Below, in pieces: positions 1 through 8,062 of a stretch of DNA of 64,000 nt. Each line of letters starts with the position of its first letter. Position 1 is the stretch's first letter. Location: NCBI RefSeq assembly GCF_039872765.1, contig NZ_JBDPZC010000012.1, forward strand, positions 1 through 64,000, read 5' to 3'. Source of the DNA: Roseateles_B flavus. Its GTDB lineage: Bacteria; Pseudomonadota; Gammaproteobacteria; Burkholderiales; Burkholderiaceae_C. The position numbers were made by a program, and so were the translations under genes. The notes under the pieces were generated by a model that was not told the DNA's origin, ran no database searches, and saw only the letters and a program-made list of their open reading frames with translations.

Positions 1-296
1 GCATGCTTATGGCTGTTCATCCGGTGTTGGCTCTGGAGTGGATTGGGTGTTTGGCGACTTCCAGTCTCTCAAACCCAATCCGGATGAACACCGGATACAA
101 CCTATTGAAGCTTCACACCTAGGGACTTGCCCCATGGGGTGCCTGCGAAGCCGACGCATAGCCTTCGATCCGCTTTGCGCAATGCCAGGCTGCCGGGCTG
201 CCCCGGACATGAGGCAGCGCTTCCGATGTGCGGAGGGCCCTGCAGCCGTGGCCGCAGGCGCAAGGTTTTCACACTCAACCTAGCAAGGAGAACCTC
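1..296. other. non-coding region upstream of lanthipeptide precursor
   Basis: No convincing gene is seen here. The first 100 bases carry overlapping inverted repeats: positions 15-24 pair perfectly with 80-89, and positions 19-28 pair perfectly with 87-96, so the two hairpins exclude each other. The rest leads into the Shine-Dalgarno AAGGAG at 285-290. Promoter elements could not be placed with confidence. The lanthipeptide cluster may extend upstream of the window. Confidence 0.5.
15..96. promoter_or_regulatory. overlapping inverted repeats (alternative hairpins) upstream of lanA
   Basis: GTTCATCCGG (15-24) is the reverse complement of 80-89, and after a small bulge the pairing continues between 27-30 and 75-78. 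ATCCGGTGTT (19-28) is also the reverse complement of 87-96. Both partners share bases, so only one stem can form at a time. It could be an operator pair, a terminator of an upstream gene or an RNA switch; the sequence does not decide. Confidence 0.4.
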
Positions 297-485
297 ATGA
301 ACGAGATCACCAGCGCACTGCAGCAAGTCCAGCAATGGATGCAGGACGAGTCGTCCGCCAACCCGGCTGGCCCGCAGTTCTCCAGCGGTGTCTACAGCGA
401 GTCGGAAATCGCCGGCGACGTGTCCATCGAAACCCGCCAGGGCTGCTCCAGCTGCTCGGGCTCGCGCACCATCATGTGCTGCTGA
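297..485 (+). CDS. class II lanthipeptide precursor (LanA)
   Basis: This 62-aa peptide is the likely substrate of the LanM encoded next to it. The N-terminal part (residues 1-49) is an acidic, Gln/Glu-rich leader. The last 13 residues, C50-SSC53-SGSRTIM-C61-C62, hold four Cys with Ser51, 52, 54, 56 and Thr58, so dehydration and thioether closure are possible. The start at 297 is supported by AAGGAG at 285-290 with a 6-base spacer; an upstream in-frame ATG at 228 has no such site. The leader has no clear double-Gly cleavage site; it ends around ETRQG before the first Cys, and the exact cleavage point is unknown. C50 has no Ser or Thr before it inside the presumed core, so it would have to pair with a downstream residue or stay free. 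The lanthipeptide assignment rests mainly on context and the Cys/Ser-rich tail. Confidence 0.85.
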   Translation: MNEITSALQQVQQWMQDESSANPAGPQFSSGVYSESEIAGDVSIETRQGCSSCSGSRTIMCC

Positions 486-496
486 TGCCCTGAGTG

Positions 497-550
497 CCCG
501 GGCCGGGCGCGCTGGCGTGCCGGGCCCGGGAGCCCCGCCTCCGGGCGGGG
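497..550 (+). terminator. two GC-rich hairpins between lanA and lanM (possible attenuator)
   Basis: Arms 497-507 and 520-530 pair with a single mismatch around a 12-base loop. A second perfect stem joins 533-539 to 544-550 with a TCCG loop. No T-tract follows, so this looks like a partial terminator or mRNA-stabilising structure. Such an element would let the precursor be made in excess of the synthetase, as is usual in lantibiotic operons; that role is inferred. Confidence 0.5.
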
Positions 551-613
551 CACGCCCGCCGCTTCCCTTGGTGGGCGCTTCATCCCCCCGTCCCCCTGCC
601 TGCCGGCCTGCCC

Positions 614-3514
614 ATGCAGTCACCGAATCCCTCCCCCAGCGCCGCCGACACGGCTGATGCGGCGGCCCCCGATTTCGTCCCCAGCCTGAGCCCCTGGATC
701 GCGCCGGCCATCGGCAGGCTGCAGGAGGACCTGCGCGCCATCGACGACCTGTCCGCGGGCGAACGCAGCGTCATCGCCGAGGCCTTGCGCCAGCACCTGC
801 AGCAGCAGCTGCATGCCAAGCTGGCCCGCGTGCTGGTCATGGACATCAACGCCGCCCGCGTCCAGGGCCGCCTTCAGGCGCCAAGCCCCGAAGGCCGCTG
901 GGACGAATACCTGGCCCTTGCCGCCACCGACGCGCACTGGGCCCGCCTGGGCGAGCAGTACCCGACCCTGTTGGCGCGGGTGCGCTGGATCGTCGATCAC
1001 AAGGTGGGCTTCGTCGCGACCCTGGCTCGTCACTTCGCGCAGGACCGCGCCCTGCTGGCCGGCCTGCTGGGCGCCGCGCCCGGCGAGCTGAAGGCCCTGG
1101 AGCTGGCCAAGGGCGACAGCCACAACGGTGGCGCAGGCGTGGCCCTGCTGCGCCTCGAGGGCGGCACCGCGGTCTACAAGCCCCGGCCCCTCAACACCGA
1201 TCAGGCCCTGGCCGACTTCCTGCAGCAAGTCCTGGCCGACGAGCCCGTCGCGCAGCGCGTGCGCGTGCCCGCGGTGCTGGACCGCGGCGACCACGGCTGG
1301 AGCGAGTTCATCGTCCACCGCCATGCCGCCGATGAGCGGGAGCTGCAGCTGTTCTACCGCAACATGGGCCACTGGCTGGCCATCATGCGTCTGCTGGGGG
1401 GCACCGACTTCCATGGCGAGAACGTCATCGCCCAGGGCTGCCTGCCCATCATCGTGGACTGCGAGACGCTCTTCTGCCCGCGCATCGAGATCAAGCCCTC
1501 CGGCTTCGGCGATGCCATCGACCGCGCGGACGAAGCCATGTTCGCCTCCCTCATGAAGACGGGCCTGCTGCCCGGTCGCGGGGCCTCACTGGGCTGGCGC
1601 GGCGTGGACAACTCCGGCATGGGCAGCATCCGCCAGCAGCAGCCCAAGATCAGCATCCCCGCCCTCGTGGACGGCGGCCGGGACACCGTGCGCATCGGCC
1701 AGGCCCTGGTCGAGGTGGAGATCGCCAAGAACCATCCCTGCGAGACGCCCTCGCTGGAGCGCTACTGGGGCCAGGTGCTGGAGGGCTATGACAGCCTCAC
1801 CGCGCGCCTGATCCAGCTGCATGCGCAGGGCCGCCTGGCGCCGCTGCTGCAGCCCTTCAAGCCCTGCCACATCCGCCTCGTGCCGCGGGCGACGGAGGTC
1901 TATGCCGAGCTGATCCGCATGCTCTGGCACCCGATCTCCCTGGCCGACGAGGCCCAGGCCCGCCAGCGCGCCGCGGGCCTGCTGGCGCGTGCAGCGGCGC
2001 TGATCTCGACCACGCCCTCCGACCCCGTGGTCATCCAGGCCGAGATCGACGACATGCTGCGCGGCGATGTGCCCTACTTCCACAGCACCGCCGGCCATGG
2101 CCGCATGTCGGGGCCCGGCGGCACGCAGTGGCTGCCCGAGAACGACCTCGTCGAGCAATGCCTGCAGGCCTGGAGCGCCTCGGACCAGCGCCTGGACCGC
2201 GACATCATCAAGGCCTCCCTGCTGAGCGCCTACCTCAACGACGGCTGGATGCCCACCGAGCGGTCCTTCCGCGTGCACACGGCCAGCCAGCAGGACCTCG
2301 AGCCGCGGCGCCAGACCTGGGCCCGCCGCCTGCTGGTGCCCTTCCTGCAGAACGGCATCCGCGGCGAGGACGGCACGGTCACCTGGATCTCCCCCACGCT
2401 GGGGCCCACGGGCTGGGGCATCCAGGCCATCGACCAGAACCTCTACGGCGGCAATGCCGGCGTGGCCCTGCTGTTGGCGGCCTACCAGCGCGAGGTGGCC
2501 CAGGGCCGCGCCCTGCCGCTGACCGGTGCCGACGAACTGCTGGCCGCGGTGATCGAGACCATGAGGAAGGGCCTGTACCGCCAGGTCGAGCTGCAGCGCT
2601 CGGCCGGCAAGGTGCGGCCGCACCAGCCGGGCGGCTACCTGGGCATCGGCTCGCAGATCTGGGGCTGGCTGCAGCTGGAGGCACTGGGCGCCGTCGGGGC
2701 CGAGGCCGTCGAGTGCGCCGCGCTGACGGCGGAGTACATGCAGGGCTCGCTGGAGGCCGACCAGACCTATGACCTGCTGGCCGGCGCGGCCGGGGCGATC
2801 CCGGGCCTGCTGCTGCTGCACCGGCGCACGCAGCAGGCCGCGCACCTCGCGCTGGCCATCGCAGCGGGGGACCATCTGCTGAAGGCCGCGAAGCGCGAAG
2901 GCGGCCGGGCCTGCTGGCCCACCGCGGCGGCCCCCGAGGGCATGGGCGGCTTCGGTCACGGCAGCTGCGGCATCGGCTGGGCCCTGCTGAAGCTGCACGA
3001 GGCCTGCGGCGAACCTCGCTTCCTGCAAGGCGCGCAGGAGGCGCTGGCCTTCGAGGAGTCCCTGTTCGACGAGGCGGACCAGAACTGGCGCGACCTGCGC
3101 CATCTGGACGGCGTCAACTGTTCCACGGCCTGGTGCCACGGCGCCGTGGGCAACGGCCTGGGCTACCTGGACTTCACGGCCCTGATCGGCGAGGACCGGG
3201 TGCGCGAGCGCGTGCACCAGGCCGCCGGGGCGACCTTCCGTCAGGGCCTGGGCTGGAACCACTGCGCCTGCCATGGCGACGCCAGCGCCCTGGAGCTGCT
3301 GCAGGAAGCGGCCGACCGCGGCCTGGCACCGCCGGGTGTCAGCCGAGACGCGGAGCTGGCGCGCCTGCTGGCCAGCCTGGAGCAGCACGGCAGCCGTTGC
3401 GGCATCACCAATGACGTCTTCTCGCCCTCGCTGATGACGGGGCCGGGCGGCATCGCCTACCAGCTGCTGCGCGCGCACCCGCAGGCCCGGCTGCCGTCCT
3501 TCGTGCGGCCATGA
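614..3514 (+). CDS. lanM: class II lanthipeptide synthetase LanM
   Basis: This bifunctional enzyme of 966 aa phosphorylates and dehydrates Ser/Thr of the precursor and then cyclises them with Cys. The N-terminal dehydratase half shows the nucleotide-binding YKPRP segment (Lys189), the DFHGEN motif (D265, H267, N270) and the DCE motif (D282, E284). The C-terminal LanC-like half has the GHGSCG motif (H782), WCHG (C841) and CHG (C886, H887), matching the Cys-Cys-His zinc site of LanC cyclases, so both activities look intact. The length is normal for LanM. The start at 614 is preferred because the 40 upstream in-frame residues are Pro/Arg-rich low-complexity sequence overlapping the hairpins after lanA; no strong Shine-Dalgarno is visible. 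It overlaps the downstream ABC gene by ATGA, indicating translational coupling. Confidence 0.95.
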   Translation: MQSPNPSPSAADTADAAAPDFVPSLSPWIAPAIGRLQEDLRAIDDLSAGERSVIAEALRQHLQQQLHAKLARVLVMDINAARVQGRLQAPSPEGRWDEYLALAATDAHWARLGEQYPTLLARVRWIVDHKVGFVATLARHFAQDRALLAGLLGAAPGELKALELAKGDSHNGGAGVALLRLEGGTAVYKPRPLNTDQALADFLQQVLADEPVAQRVRVPAVLDRGDHGWSEFIVHRHAADERELQLFYRNMGHWLAIMRLLGGTDFHGENVIAQGCLPIIVDCETLFCPRIEIKPSGFGDAIDRADEAMFASLMKTGLLPGRGASLGWRGVDNSGMGSIRQQQPKISIPALVDGGRDTVRIGQALVEVEIAKNHPCETPSLERYWGQVLEGYDSLTARLIQLHAQGRLAPLLQPFKPCHIRLVPRATEVYAELIRMLWHPISLADEAQARQRAAGLLARAAALISTTPSDPVVIQAEIDDMLRGDVPYFHSTAGHGRMSGPGGTQWLPENDLVEQCLQAWSASDQRLDRDIIKASLLSAYLNDGWMPTERSFRVHTASQQDLEPRRQTWARRLLVPFLQNGIRGEDGTVTWISPTLGPTGWGIQAIDQNLYGGNAGVALLLAAYQREVAQGRALPLTGADELLAAVIETMRKGLYRQVELQRSAGKVRPHQPGGYLGIGSQIWGWLQLEALGAVGAEAVECAALTAEYMQGSLEADQTYDLLAGAAGAIPGLLLLHRRTQQAAHLALAIAAGDHLLKAAKREGGRACWPTAAAPEGMGGFGHGSCGIGWALLKLHEACGEPRFLQGAQEALAFEESLFDEADQNWRDLRHLDGVNCSTAWCHGAVGNGLGYLDFTALIGEDRVRERVHQAAGATFRQGLGWNHCACHGDASALELLQEAADRGLAPPGVSRDAELARLLASLEQHGSRCGITNDVFSPSLMTGPGGIAYQLLRAHPQARLPSFVRP

Positions 3515-5520
3515 GCCGGGCACCGGACCGGGCGGCGGAGGGCACCTTGCAGGCGCCGGGCGACGCCGAGGTCTTCATCGCCACCGACAACCCCTATTGG
3601 GAGCTGGGCGCCTCCGAGGCCCTGCTGAGCAGCTTTCCCGCCTTCTTCCGGCGCGTGGCGGGTGCGGCGCCGCCGGTCGTCGCGCTGATGCGGCGGGTCG
3701 GCCCGGCTGCCGTCCTCGGCGTGCTGGGATGCCAGCTGCTGGCCGGCCTTCTGTGGGCCTACACCCTGGTGCTGGGGGGGCGGCTCCTGCAGTCCTTGCT
3801 CGATGCGCATGGGCTGGCTCAGTCCGTGAGCCAGCAGCTGGCGCCGCACACGGGCGTCGCCCTGGGCCTGGGCGCGGCCTTCCTGGGCAAGCTGGTGCTG
3901 GAGGCCCTGGCCGAGGTACTGCGTGCCCGGCTCAGCCCCGCCCTGGTGGCCACGGCCGAGCAGGACTTCGTCGACGCCTGCCTGCGTGCACCGCTGCAGC
4001 GTTTCGATGACCCGGAGTTCGTCGACCGCATGCACCGTGCCCGCGACCGCGGCCTGCACTATGTCGAGAGCATCGTCGACCAGACCGTGGCGCTGAGCAG
4101 CGCGGGCATCGGCCTGGTCTCCGGCGCGGTGGCCCTGCTGGTGCTGCATCCGGCCCTGCTGCCCGTGCTGCTGCTGTGTCTGCTGCCCCAGGCCTGGACG
4201 GCCATCCGCGCCCTGCTGTGCGTGCAGAGCCATTGGGACCAGAGCATCGCCCTGTCCCGCCAGGGCTGGATGCTGCAGGAGCTGGCCAGCCAGCCCGAGC
4301 CTGCCGCCGAGCTGCGGGCGCTGCAGATGGAGCCGCTGCTCAGCGAGCGCCACCGGCGCGTGACCGAGGCCCTGCGCACCAGCCTGGAACGGCTGAAGGC
4401 CGGCATCGCCCGCACGCGGGCCTGGGGCGCCGTCGTGAGCGGCCTGGCCCAGGGCCTGGCCTACCTCTGGCTGGTGATGCTGGTGGGCCGCGGCAGCCTG
4501 GCTCCGGCGCTGGCCGGCGCCGCGGCACTGGGCCTGCGCACCAGCCTGGAGGCCGTGCGCCAGCTGGTCCATGCCCTGGACCAGATGATGGAGAAGGCGC
4601 TGTACCTGGACGACTACTTCGGCTTTGTCGGCCAGGCGCCTGCCGCCCTGCCTGCACAGGCCGGCGCGCCCGAGCTGCCGGCGCCCGAACGCATCACCCT
4701 GCAGGGCGTGGGCTTCGCCTACGCGGGCGCCCCGGACCGGCCGGTGCTGCACGACATCCACCTGACGCTGCAGCGCGGCATGACCATCGCCCTGGTGGGT
4801 GAGAACGGCTCGGGCAAGTCCACGCTGGCGAAACTGCTGGCCGGTCTTTACGAGCCCAGCGCTGGGCGCATGGACTGGGACGGCGTGGACTGCCGCAGCC
4901 TCGACGCCCGCCAGCGCCTGGCCCACACCCTCATCGTGCCCCAGCACCCACTGCGCTGGCCCTACAGCGCTGCGCAGAACGTGCGGCTGGGGCGCGTGGG
5001 TCTGGCCGCCGGCGGTGATGACGGCCCCCGCTTCGCGCAGGCCGTTCGCGAGGCCGAAGCCGACGAGGTGGCCGCCCAGCTGCCTCAGGGCTGGCAGACG
5101 CTGCTCAACCGCCTGTTCAAGGGCGGCATCGAGCTGTCCTCCGGCCAGTGGCAGCGCCTGGCCGTGGCCCGCGGCCTCTACCGCCAGGCGACCCTGACCA
5201 TCTGGGACGAGCCCACCGCACCCCTGGACGCCCGGGCCGAGGCCGCCGTCTTCGCGAGCCTGGCCAGGCTGCGCCGCGACCGCATGGTGGTGCTGATCAC
5301 CCACCGCCTGGCCAGTGCGCAGTCAGCGGACCGGATCCACTTCCTGAAGGCCGGGCGCATCACCGAGTCCGGCACGCATGAGGAACTGATGGCGCTGGGC
5401 GGCGGCTATGCGCAGCTGCATGCGCTGCAGGCGCGGCTGGCCCAGCGCATGGAGGCGGACGCTGCAGGAACGGCCGCGGAGGCCGTGGCGGCGCCGCCGC
5501 GTGAAGCCGAGGCCGCGTGA
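3511..5520 (+). CDS. lanthipeptide ABC exporter (membrane + ATPase, no C39 peptidase)
   Basis: This 669-aa protein fuses an N-terminal exporter membrane domain (hydrophobic segments between about residues 65 and 350) to an ATPase domain. Walker A is GENGSGKST at 430-438, the signature LSSGQ starts at 542, Walker B ends in D566-E567 and the H-loop His is 598. It presumably exports the modified peptide. Class II exporters (LanT) usually start with a 150-residue C39 Cys-peptidase that trims the leader. Here only about 60 soluble residues precede the membrane domain and no Cys/His peptidase motif is visible, so leader removal needs another protease. It is coupled to lanM by the 4-base ATGA overlap. 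An Ala/Glu-rich tail follows the ATPase. Confidence 0.9.
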   Translation: MSRAPDRAAEGTLQAPGDAEVFIATDNPYWELGASEALLSSFPAFFRRVAGAAPPVVALMRRVGPAAVLGVLGCQLLAGLLWAYTLVLGGRLLQSLLDAHGLAQSVSQQLAPHTGVALGLGAAFLGKLVLEALAEVLRARLSPALVATAEQDFVDACLRAPLQRFDDPEFVDRMHRARDRGLHYVESIVDQTVALSSAGIGLVSGAVALLVLHPALLPVLLLCLLPQAWTAIRALLCVQSHWDQSIALSRQGWMLQELASQPEPAAELRALQMEPLLSERHRRVTEALRTSLERLKAGIARTRAWGAVVSGLAQGLAYLWLVMLVGRGSLAPALAGAAALGLRTSLEAVRQLVHALDQMMEKALYLDDYFGFVGQAPAALPAQAGAPELPAPERITLQGVGFAYAGAPDRPVLHDIHLTLQRGMTIALVGENGSGKSTLAKLLAGLYEPSAGRMDWDGVDCRSLDARQRLAHTLIVPQHPLRWPYSAAQNVRLGRVGLAAGGDDGPRFAQAVREAEADEVAAQLPQGWQTLLNRLFKGGIELSSGQWQRLAVARGLYRQATLTIWDEPTAPLDARAEAAVFASLARLRRDRMVVLITHRLASAQSADRIHFLKAGRITESGTHEELMALGGGYAQLHALQARLAQRMEADAAGTAAEAVAAPPREAEAA

Positions 5521-5538
5521 TCCGGCCAGGGCAGGACG

Positions 5539-6804
5539 CTAGCGACGCCCGAACATCATCTGCCGCGCCAGCGCCTTCTTGACCGGGGGCAGCGCCTGCA
5601 GCGCCGCCAGGCCCAGGCCGCGCAGGGCGGGCAGGGCGGGCCAGCGCCAGCTGAAGCTGCGCGCGAGAAAGTCCGTGCTGAGGATGGTGCTCCAGCGGTC
5701 CGGCCCGCGCTGCCACTGCACGCGCTGCAGGGCCCGGGGCACGGCGGCGGCCAGGGGGGAGCCGGGCTGGCGGGCCTGCGCCTCAACCAGCGCTTCGACC
5801 AGCGCGTAGGCATCGCGCAGGCCCAGGTTCAGGCCCTGGCCAGCCACCGGGTGCAGGGTCTGGGCCGCGTTGCCGATCCGCACCAGGCGCCCCTCCACGA
5901 GGCTGCGCTCGGCATTGAGGCCCAGCGGGAAGCACTTCAGCGGGCTGATGCCGCGCAGGGGCGGCAGGCCCGGCGGCAGCTGCTGGTTGATCACGGTGAG
6001 GCGCTGGGCGTCCGTCAGGCCGGCCACCTCGTCCTCGGCCTGCGGCAGGCACCAGACCAGGGCCGCGCGGTGCGGCTGCTGGGGGGTGGGCGGCAGGGGC
6101 AGCAGGGCCAGGGGGCCGTTGCGGGTGAAGCGCTCGTAGGCCACGCCCGGCGGCGAGGCCGGGTCCAGGGTCACGGTACCCACCCAGGCGTTCTGCTGGT
6201 AGTCGTGGCTGAGGCTCTTGCGGGATTGTTCCGCGAAGACGCCGCCCTCGGCGATCACGACCAGGTCGAAGCGATCGGCGATGCCTGCGTCCACCTCCAT
6301 CTCGTCACCCACGGCGCGGATGCCGGCCACCGGCTGGCCGAAGCGGGTGAGGGCCTGGGCCGGCCGCGCCTCGCACTGGCGCAGCCAGGCCGCCTGCATG
6401 GGCGCCACCAGCTGCCCGTAGGCCAGCACGGCGCCCAGGCGCTCCTCGCCCTGCTCGCGGGCATGGATGCTCACCACCGGCTGCCCCGCCTCGCCGAAGA
6501 CCGGGTGCCGCAGCGTGGGCGGTGCCTGGCTGACCTGGACCTGCAGGATGGACTGTGCCGCCGCCTCGTTCCAGGCCTGCAGGCGCTGCAGCAGCTGGAC
6601 GCTGCCCAGAGAGAGGGCCAAGGTGCGGGGGTCGCCGCTGATGTCTTTCTCCAGCGGGCGGGCGTCGAAGAGCTGGACCTGGGCCGTGGGCAGGCGCCGC
6701 GCGGCCAGCAGGGCGAGGCCCAGGCCCGCCGGGCCCGCGCCGACGATGGCGATGCGCAGGGGATCGGCAGGGGAGGGCGGGGCGGCGGGGGCGTCGGTAC
6801 GCAT
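5539..6804 (-). CDS. UbiH/UbiF-type FAD-dependent hydroxylase
   Basis: A 421-aa flavoprotein monooxygenase of the UbiH/UbiF/COQ6 family, which hydroxylates the aromatic ring of ubiquinone precursors using FAD, NAD(P)H and O2. The dinucleotide-binding GAGPAG lies at residues 22-27. Near the C-terminus the family fingerprint GNAAQTLHPVAGQGLNLGLRD is nearly complete, which supports a ubiquinone-pathway role over generic aromatic hydroxylases. The start at 6804 was chosen because the 36 upstream in-frame residues are not typical of the family. It converges on the lanthipeptide exporter with 18 bases between stop codons and is divergent from the aldo/keto reductase. Which ring position it hydroxylates cannot be told from the sequence alone. 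Confidence 0.88.
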   Translation of the reverse strand: MRTDAPAAPPSPADPLRIAIVGAGPAGLGLALLAARRLPTAQVQLFDARPLEKDISGDPRTLALSLGSVQLLQRLQAWNEAAAQSILQVQVSQAPPTLRHPVFGEAGQPVVSIHAREQGEERLGAVLAYGQLVAPMQAAWLRQCEARPAQALTRFGQPVAGIRAVGDEMEVDAGIADRFDLVVIAEGGVFAEQSRKSLSHDYQQNAWVGTVTLDPASPPGVAYERFTRNGPLALLPLPPTPQQPHRAALVWCLPQAEDEVAGLTDAQRLTVINQQLPPGLPPLRGISPLKCFPLGLNAERSLVEGRLVRIGNAAQTLHPVAGQGLNLGLRDAYALVEALVEAQARQPGSPLAAAVPRALQRVQWQRGPDRWSTILSTDFLARSFSWRWPALPALRGLGLAALQALPPVKKALARQMMFGRR

Positions 6805-6985
6805 GGCGTGGGGGCGTCGCCCAGGGGACAGATGCCCGCAGGCGGCGCCACGGTATTGCGAGGGTTCCGCACTATAGCGAGCCGGCTGGGCTACGCTCGC
6901 CCCCATTGCCATGACGGCGGGTCAGGCTTGGCCCGGTGGCGGGCCGGCGGGCCGTGCCGCACACCACGCCAAGAAGGAGTCAGGC

Positions 6986-7966
6986 ATGCAATACCGTCGA
7001 CTGGGCCGCAGCGGCCTGCAGGTGTCCGAGCTGTCGCTGGGGTCCTGGGTGACCTATCACAACCAGGTGGACACGAAGTCCGCCGTGGAGATGCTGGCCG
7101 CCGCGCGCGACGCCGGGGTCAATTTCTTCGACAACGCCGAGGTCTACGCCCAGGGCGCCAGCGAGCGCGTGATGGGCGAGGCCTTCAAGCAGCTGAAGTG
7201 GGCCCGCGAGAGCTATGTGGTCTCGACCAAGTTCTTCTGGGGCCTGCAGCGCGAGGGCAGCACCGTCAATCTGCAGAACACGCTCAACCGCAAGTACCTG
7301 ATGCAGGCCATCGACGGCTCGCTCCAGCGCCTGCAGCTGGACTTCGTGGACCTGGTCTACTGCCACCGCCCCGATCCGCTGACGCCCATCGAGGAGACCG
7401 TGCGCGCGATGAGCGACATGATCACCCAGGGCAAGGCCCTCTACTGGGGCACCAGCGAGTGGAGCGCCGCCGACATCCGCGCCGCCTGGGAGATTGCCGA
7501 GCGCCACCACCTGCACAAGCCGGTGATGGAGCAGCCGCAGTACCACCTCTTCCACCGCAAGCGGGTGGAGCAGGAATACGCCCGCCTGTATGAGGACCTC
7601 GGCCTGGGCCTGACCACCTGGAGCCCGCTGGCCTCCGGCCTGCTGACGGGCAAGTACCGCCAGGGCATCCCCGAAGGCAGCCGTGGCTCCCTGGAGAGCA
7701 TGAGCTGGCTGCGCGAGCAGCTGCAGCACCCGCAGCGCAATGCCGCCGTGGCCGAGCTGGAAGCCATCGCCGCCGAGCTGGGTGGCAGCGTGGCCCAACT
7801 GGCCATCGCCTGGGTGAACCGCAATCCGCGCGTCTCCACGGTGATCCTGGGCGCCAGCCGCATGAGCCAGCTGCAGGACAACCTGGCCGCGCTGGCGATG
7901 ACGCCCAAGCTCAGCCCCGAGGTGCTGGAGCGCATCGACGCCCTGACCCTGCCGCTGGCTCAATAG
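6986..7966 (+). CDS. aldo/keto reductase, Kv-beta/YghZ-like
   Basis: A 326-aa NADPH-dependent oxidoreductase of the aldo/keto reductase superfamily. The catalytic tetrad is complete: D49, Y54, K82 and H127. The C-terminal GASRMSQLQDNL segment binds the cofactor 2'-phosphate and resembles the potassium-channel beta-subunit (AKR6) and YghZ (AKR14) branches, whose members reduce small aldehydes such as methylglyoxal. The start is supported by AAGGAG at 6974-6979, seven bases before the ATG. The physiological substrate is unknown. The gene stands alone; the next gene begins about 100 bp downstream. Confidence 0.9.
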   Translation: MQYRRLGRSGLQVSELSLGSWVTYHNQVDTKSAVEMLAAARDAGVNFFDNAEVYAQGASERVMGEAFKQLKWARESYVVSTKFFWGLQREGSTVNLQNTLNRKYLMQAIDGSLQRLQLDFVDLVYCHRPDPLTPIEETVRAMSDMITQGKALYWGTSEWSAADIRAAWEIAERHHLHKPVMEQPQYHLFHRKRVEQEYARLYEDLGLGLTTWSPLASGLLTGKYRQGIPEGSRGSLESMSWLREQLQHPQRNAAVAELEAIAAELGGSVAQLAIAWVNRNPRVSTVILGASRMSQLQDNLAALAMTPKLSPEVLERIDALTLPLAQ

Positions 7967-8062
7967 GCCAGCAGGACGGGGCGTTGCGCGCACCCCCCAC
8001 TCAGGAGGGAGAGGTCCCCTCTTTGTAAGGGAGTGTCATGTCGCCCCGCTAACATCCGCCGG

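Noticed and set aside
494..613. Longer LanM start at 494
   Set aside because: The added 40 residues are Arg/Pro/Gly-rich, overlap the intergenic hairpins and have no counterpart in LanM proteins.
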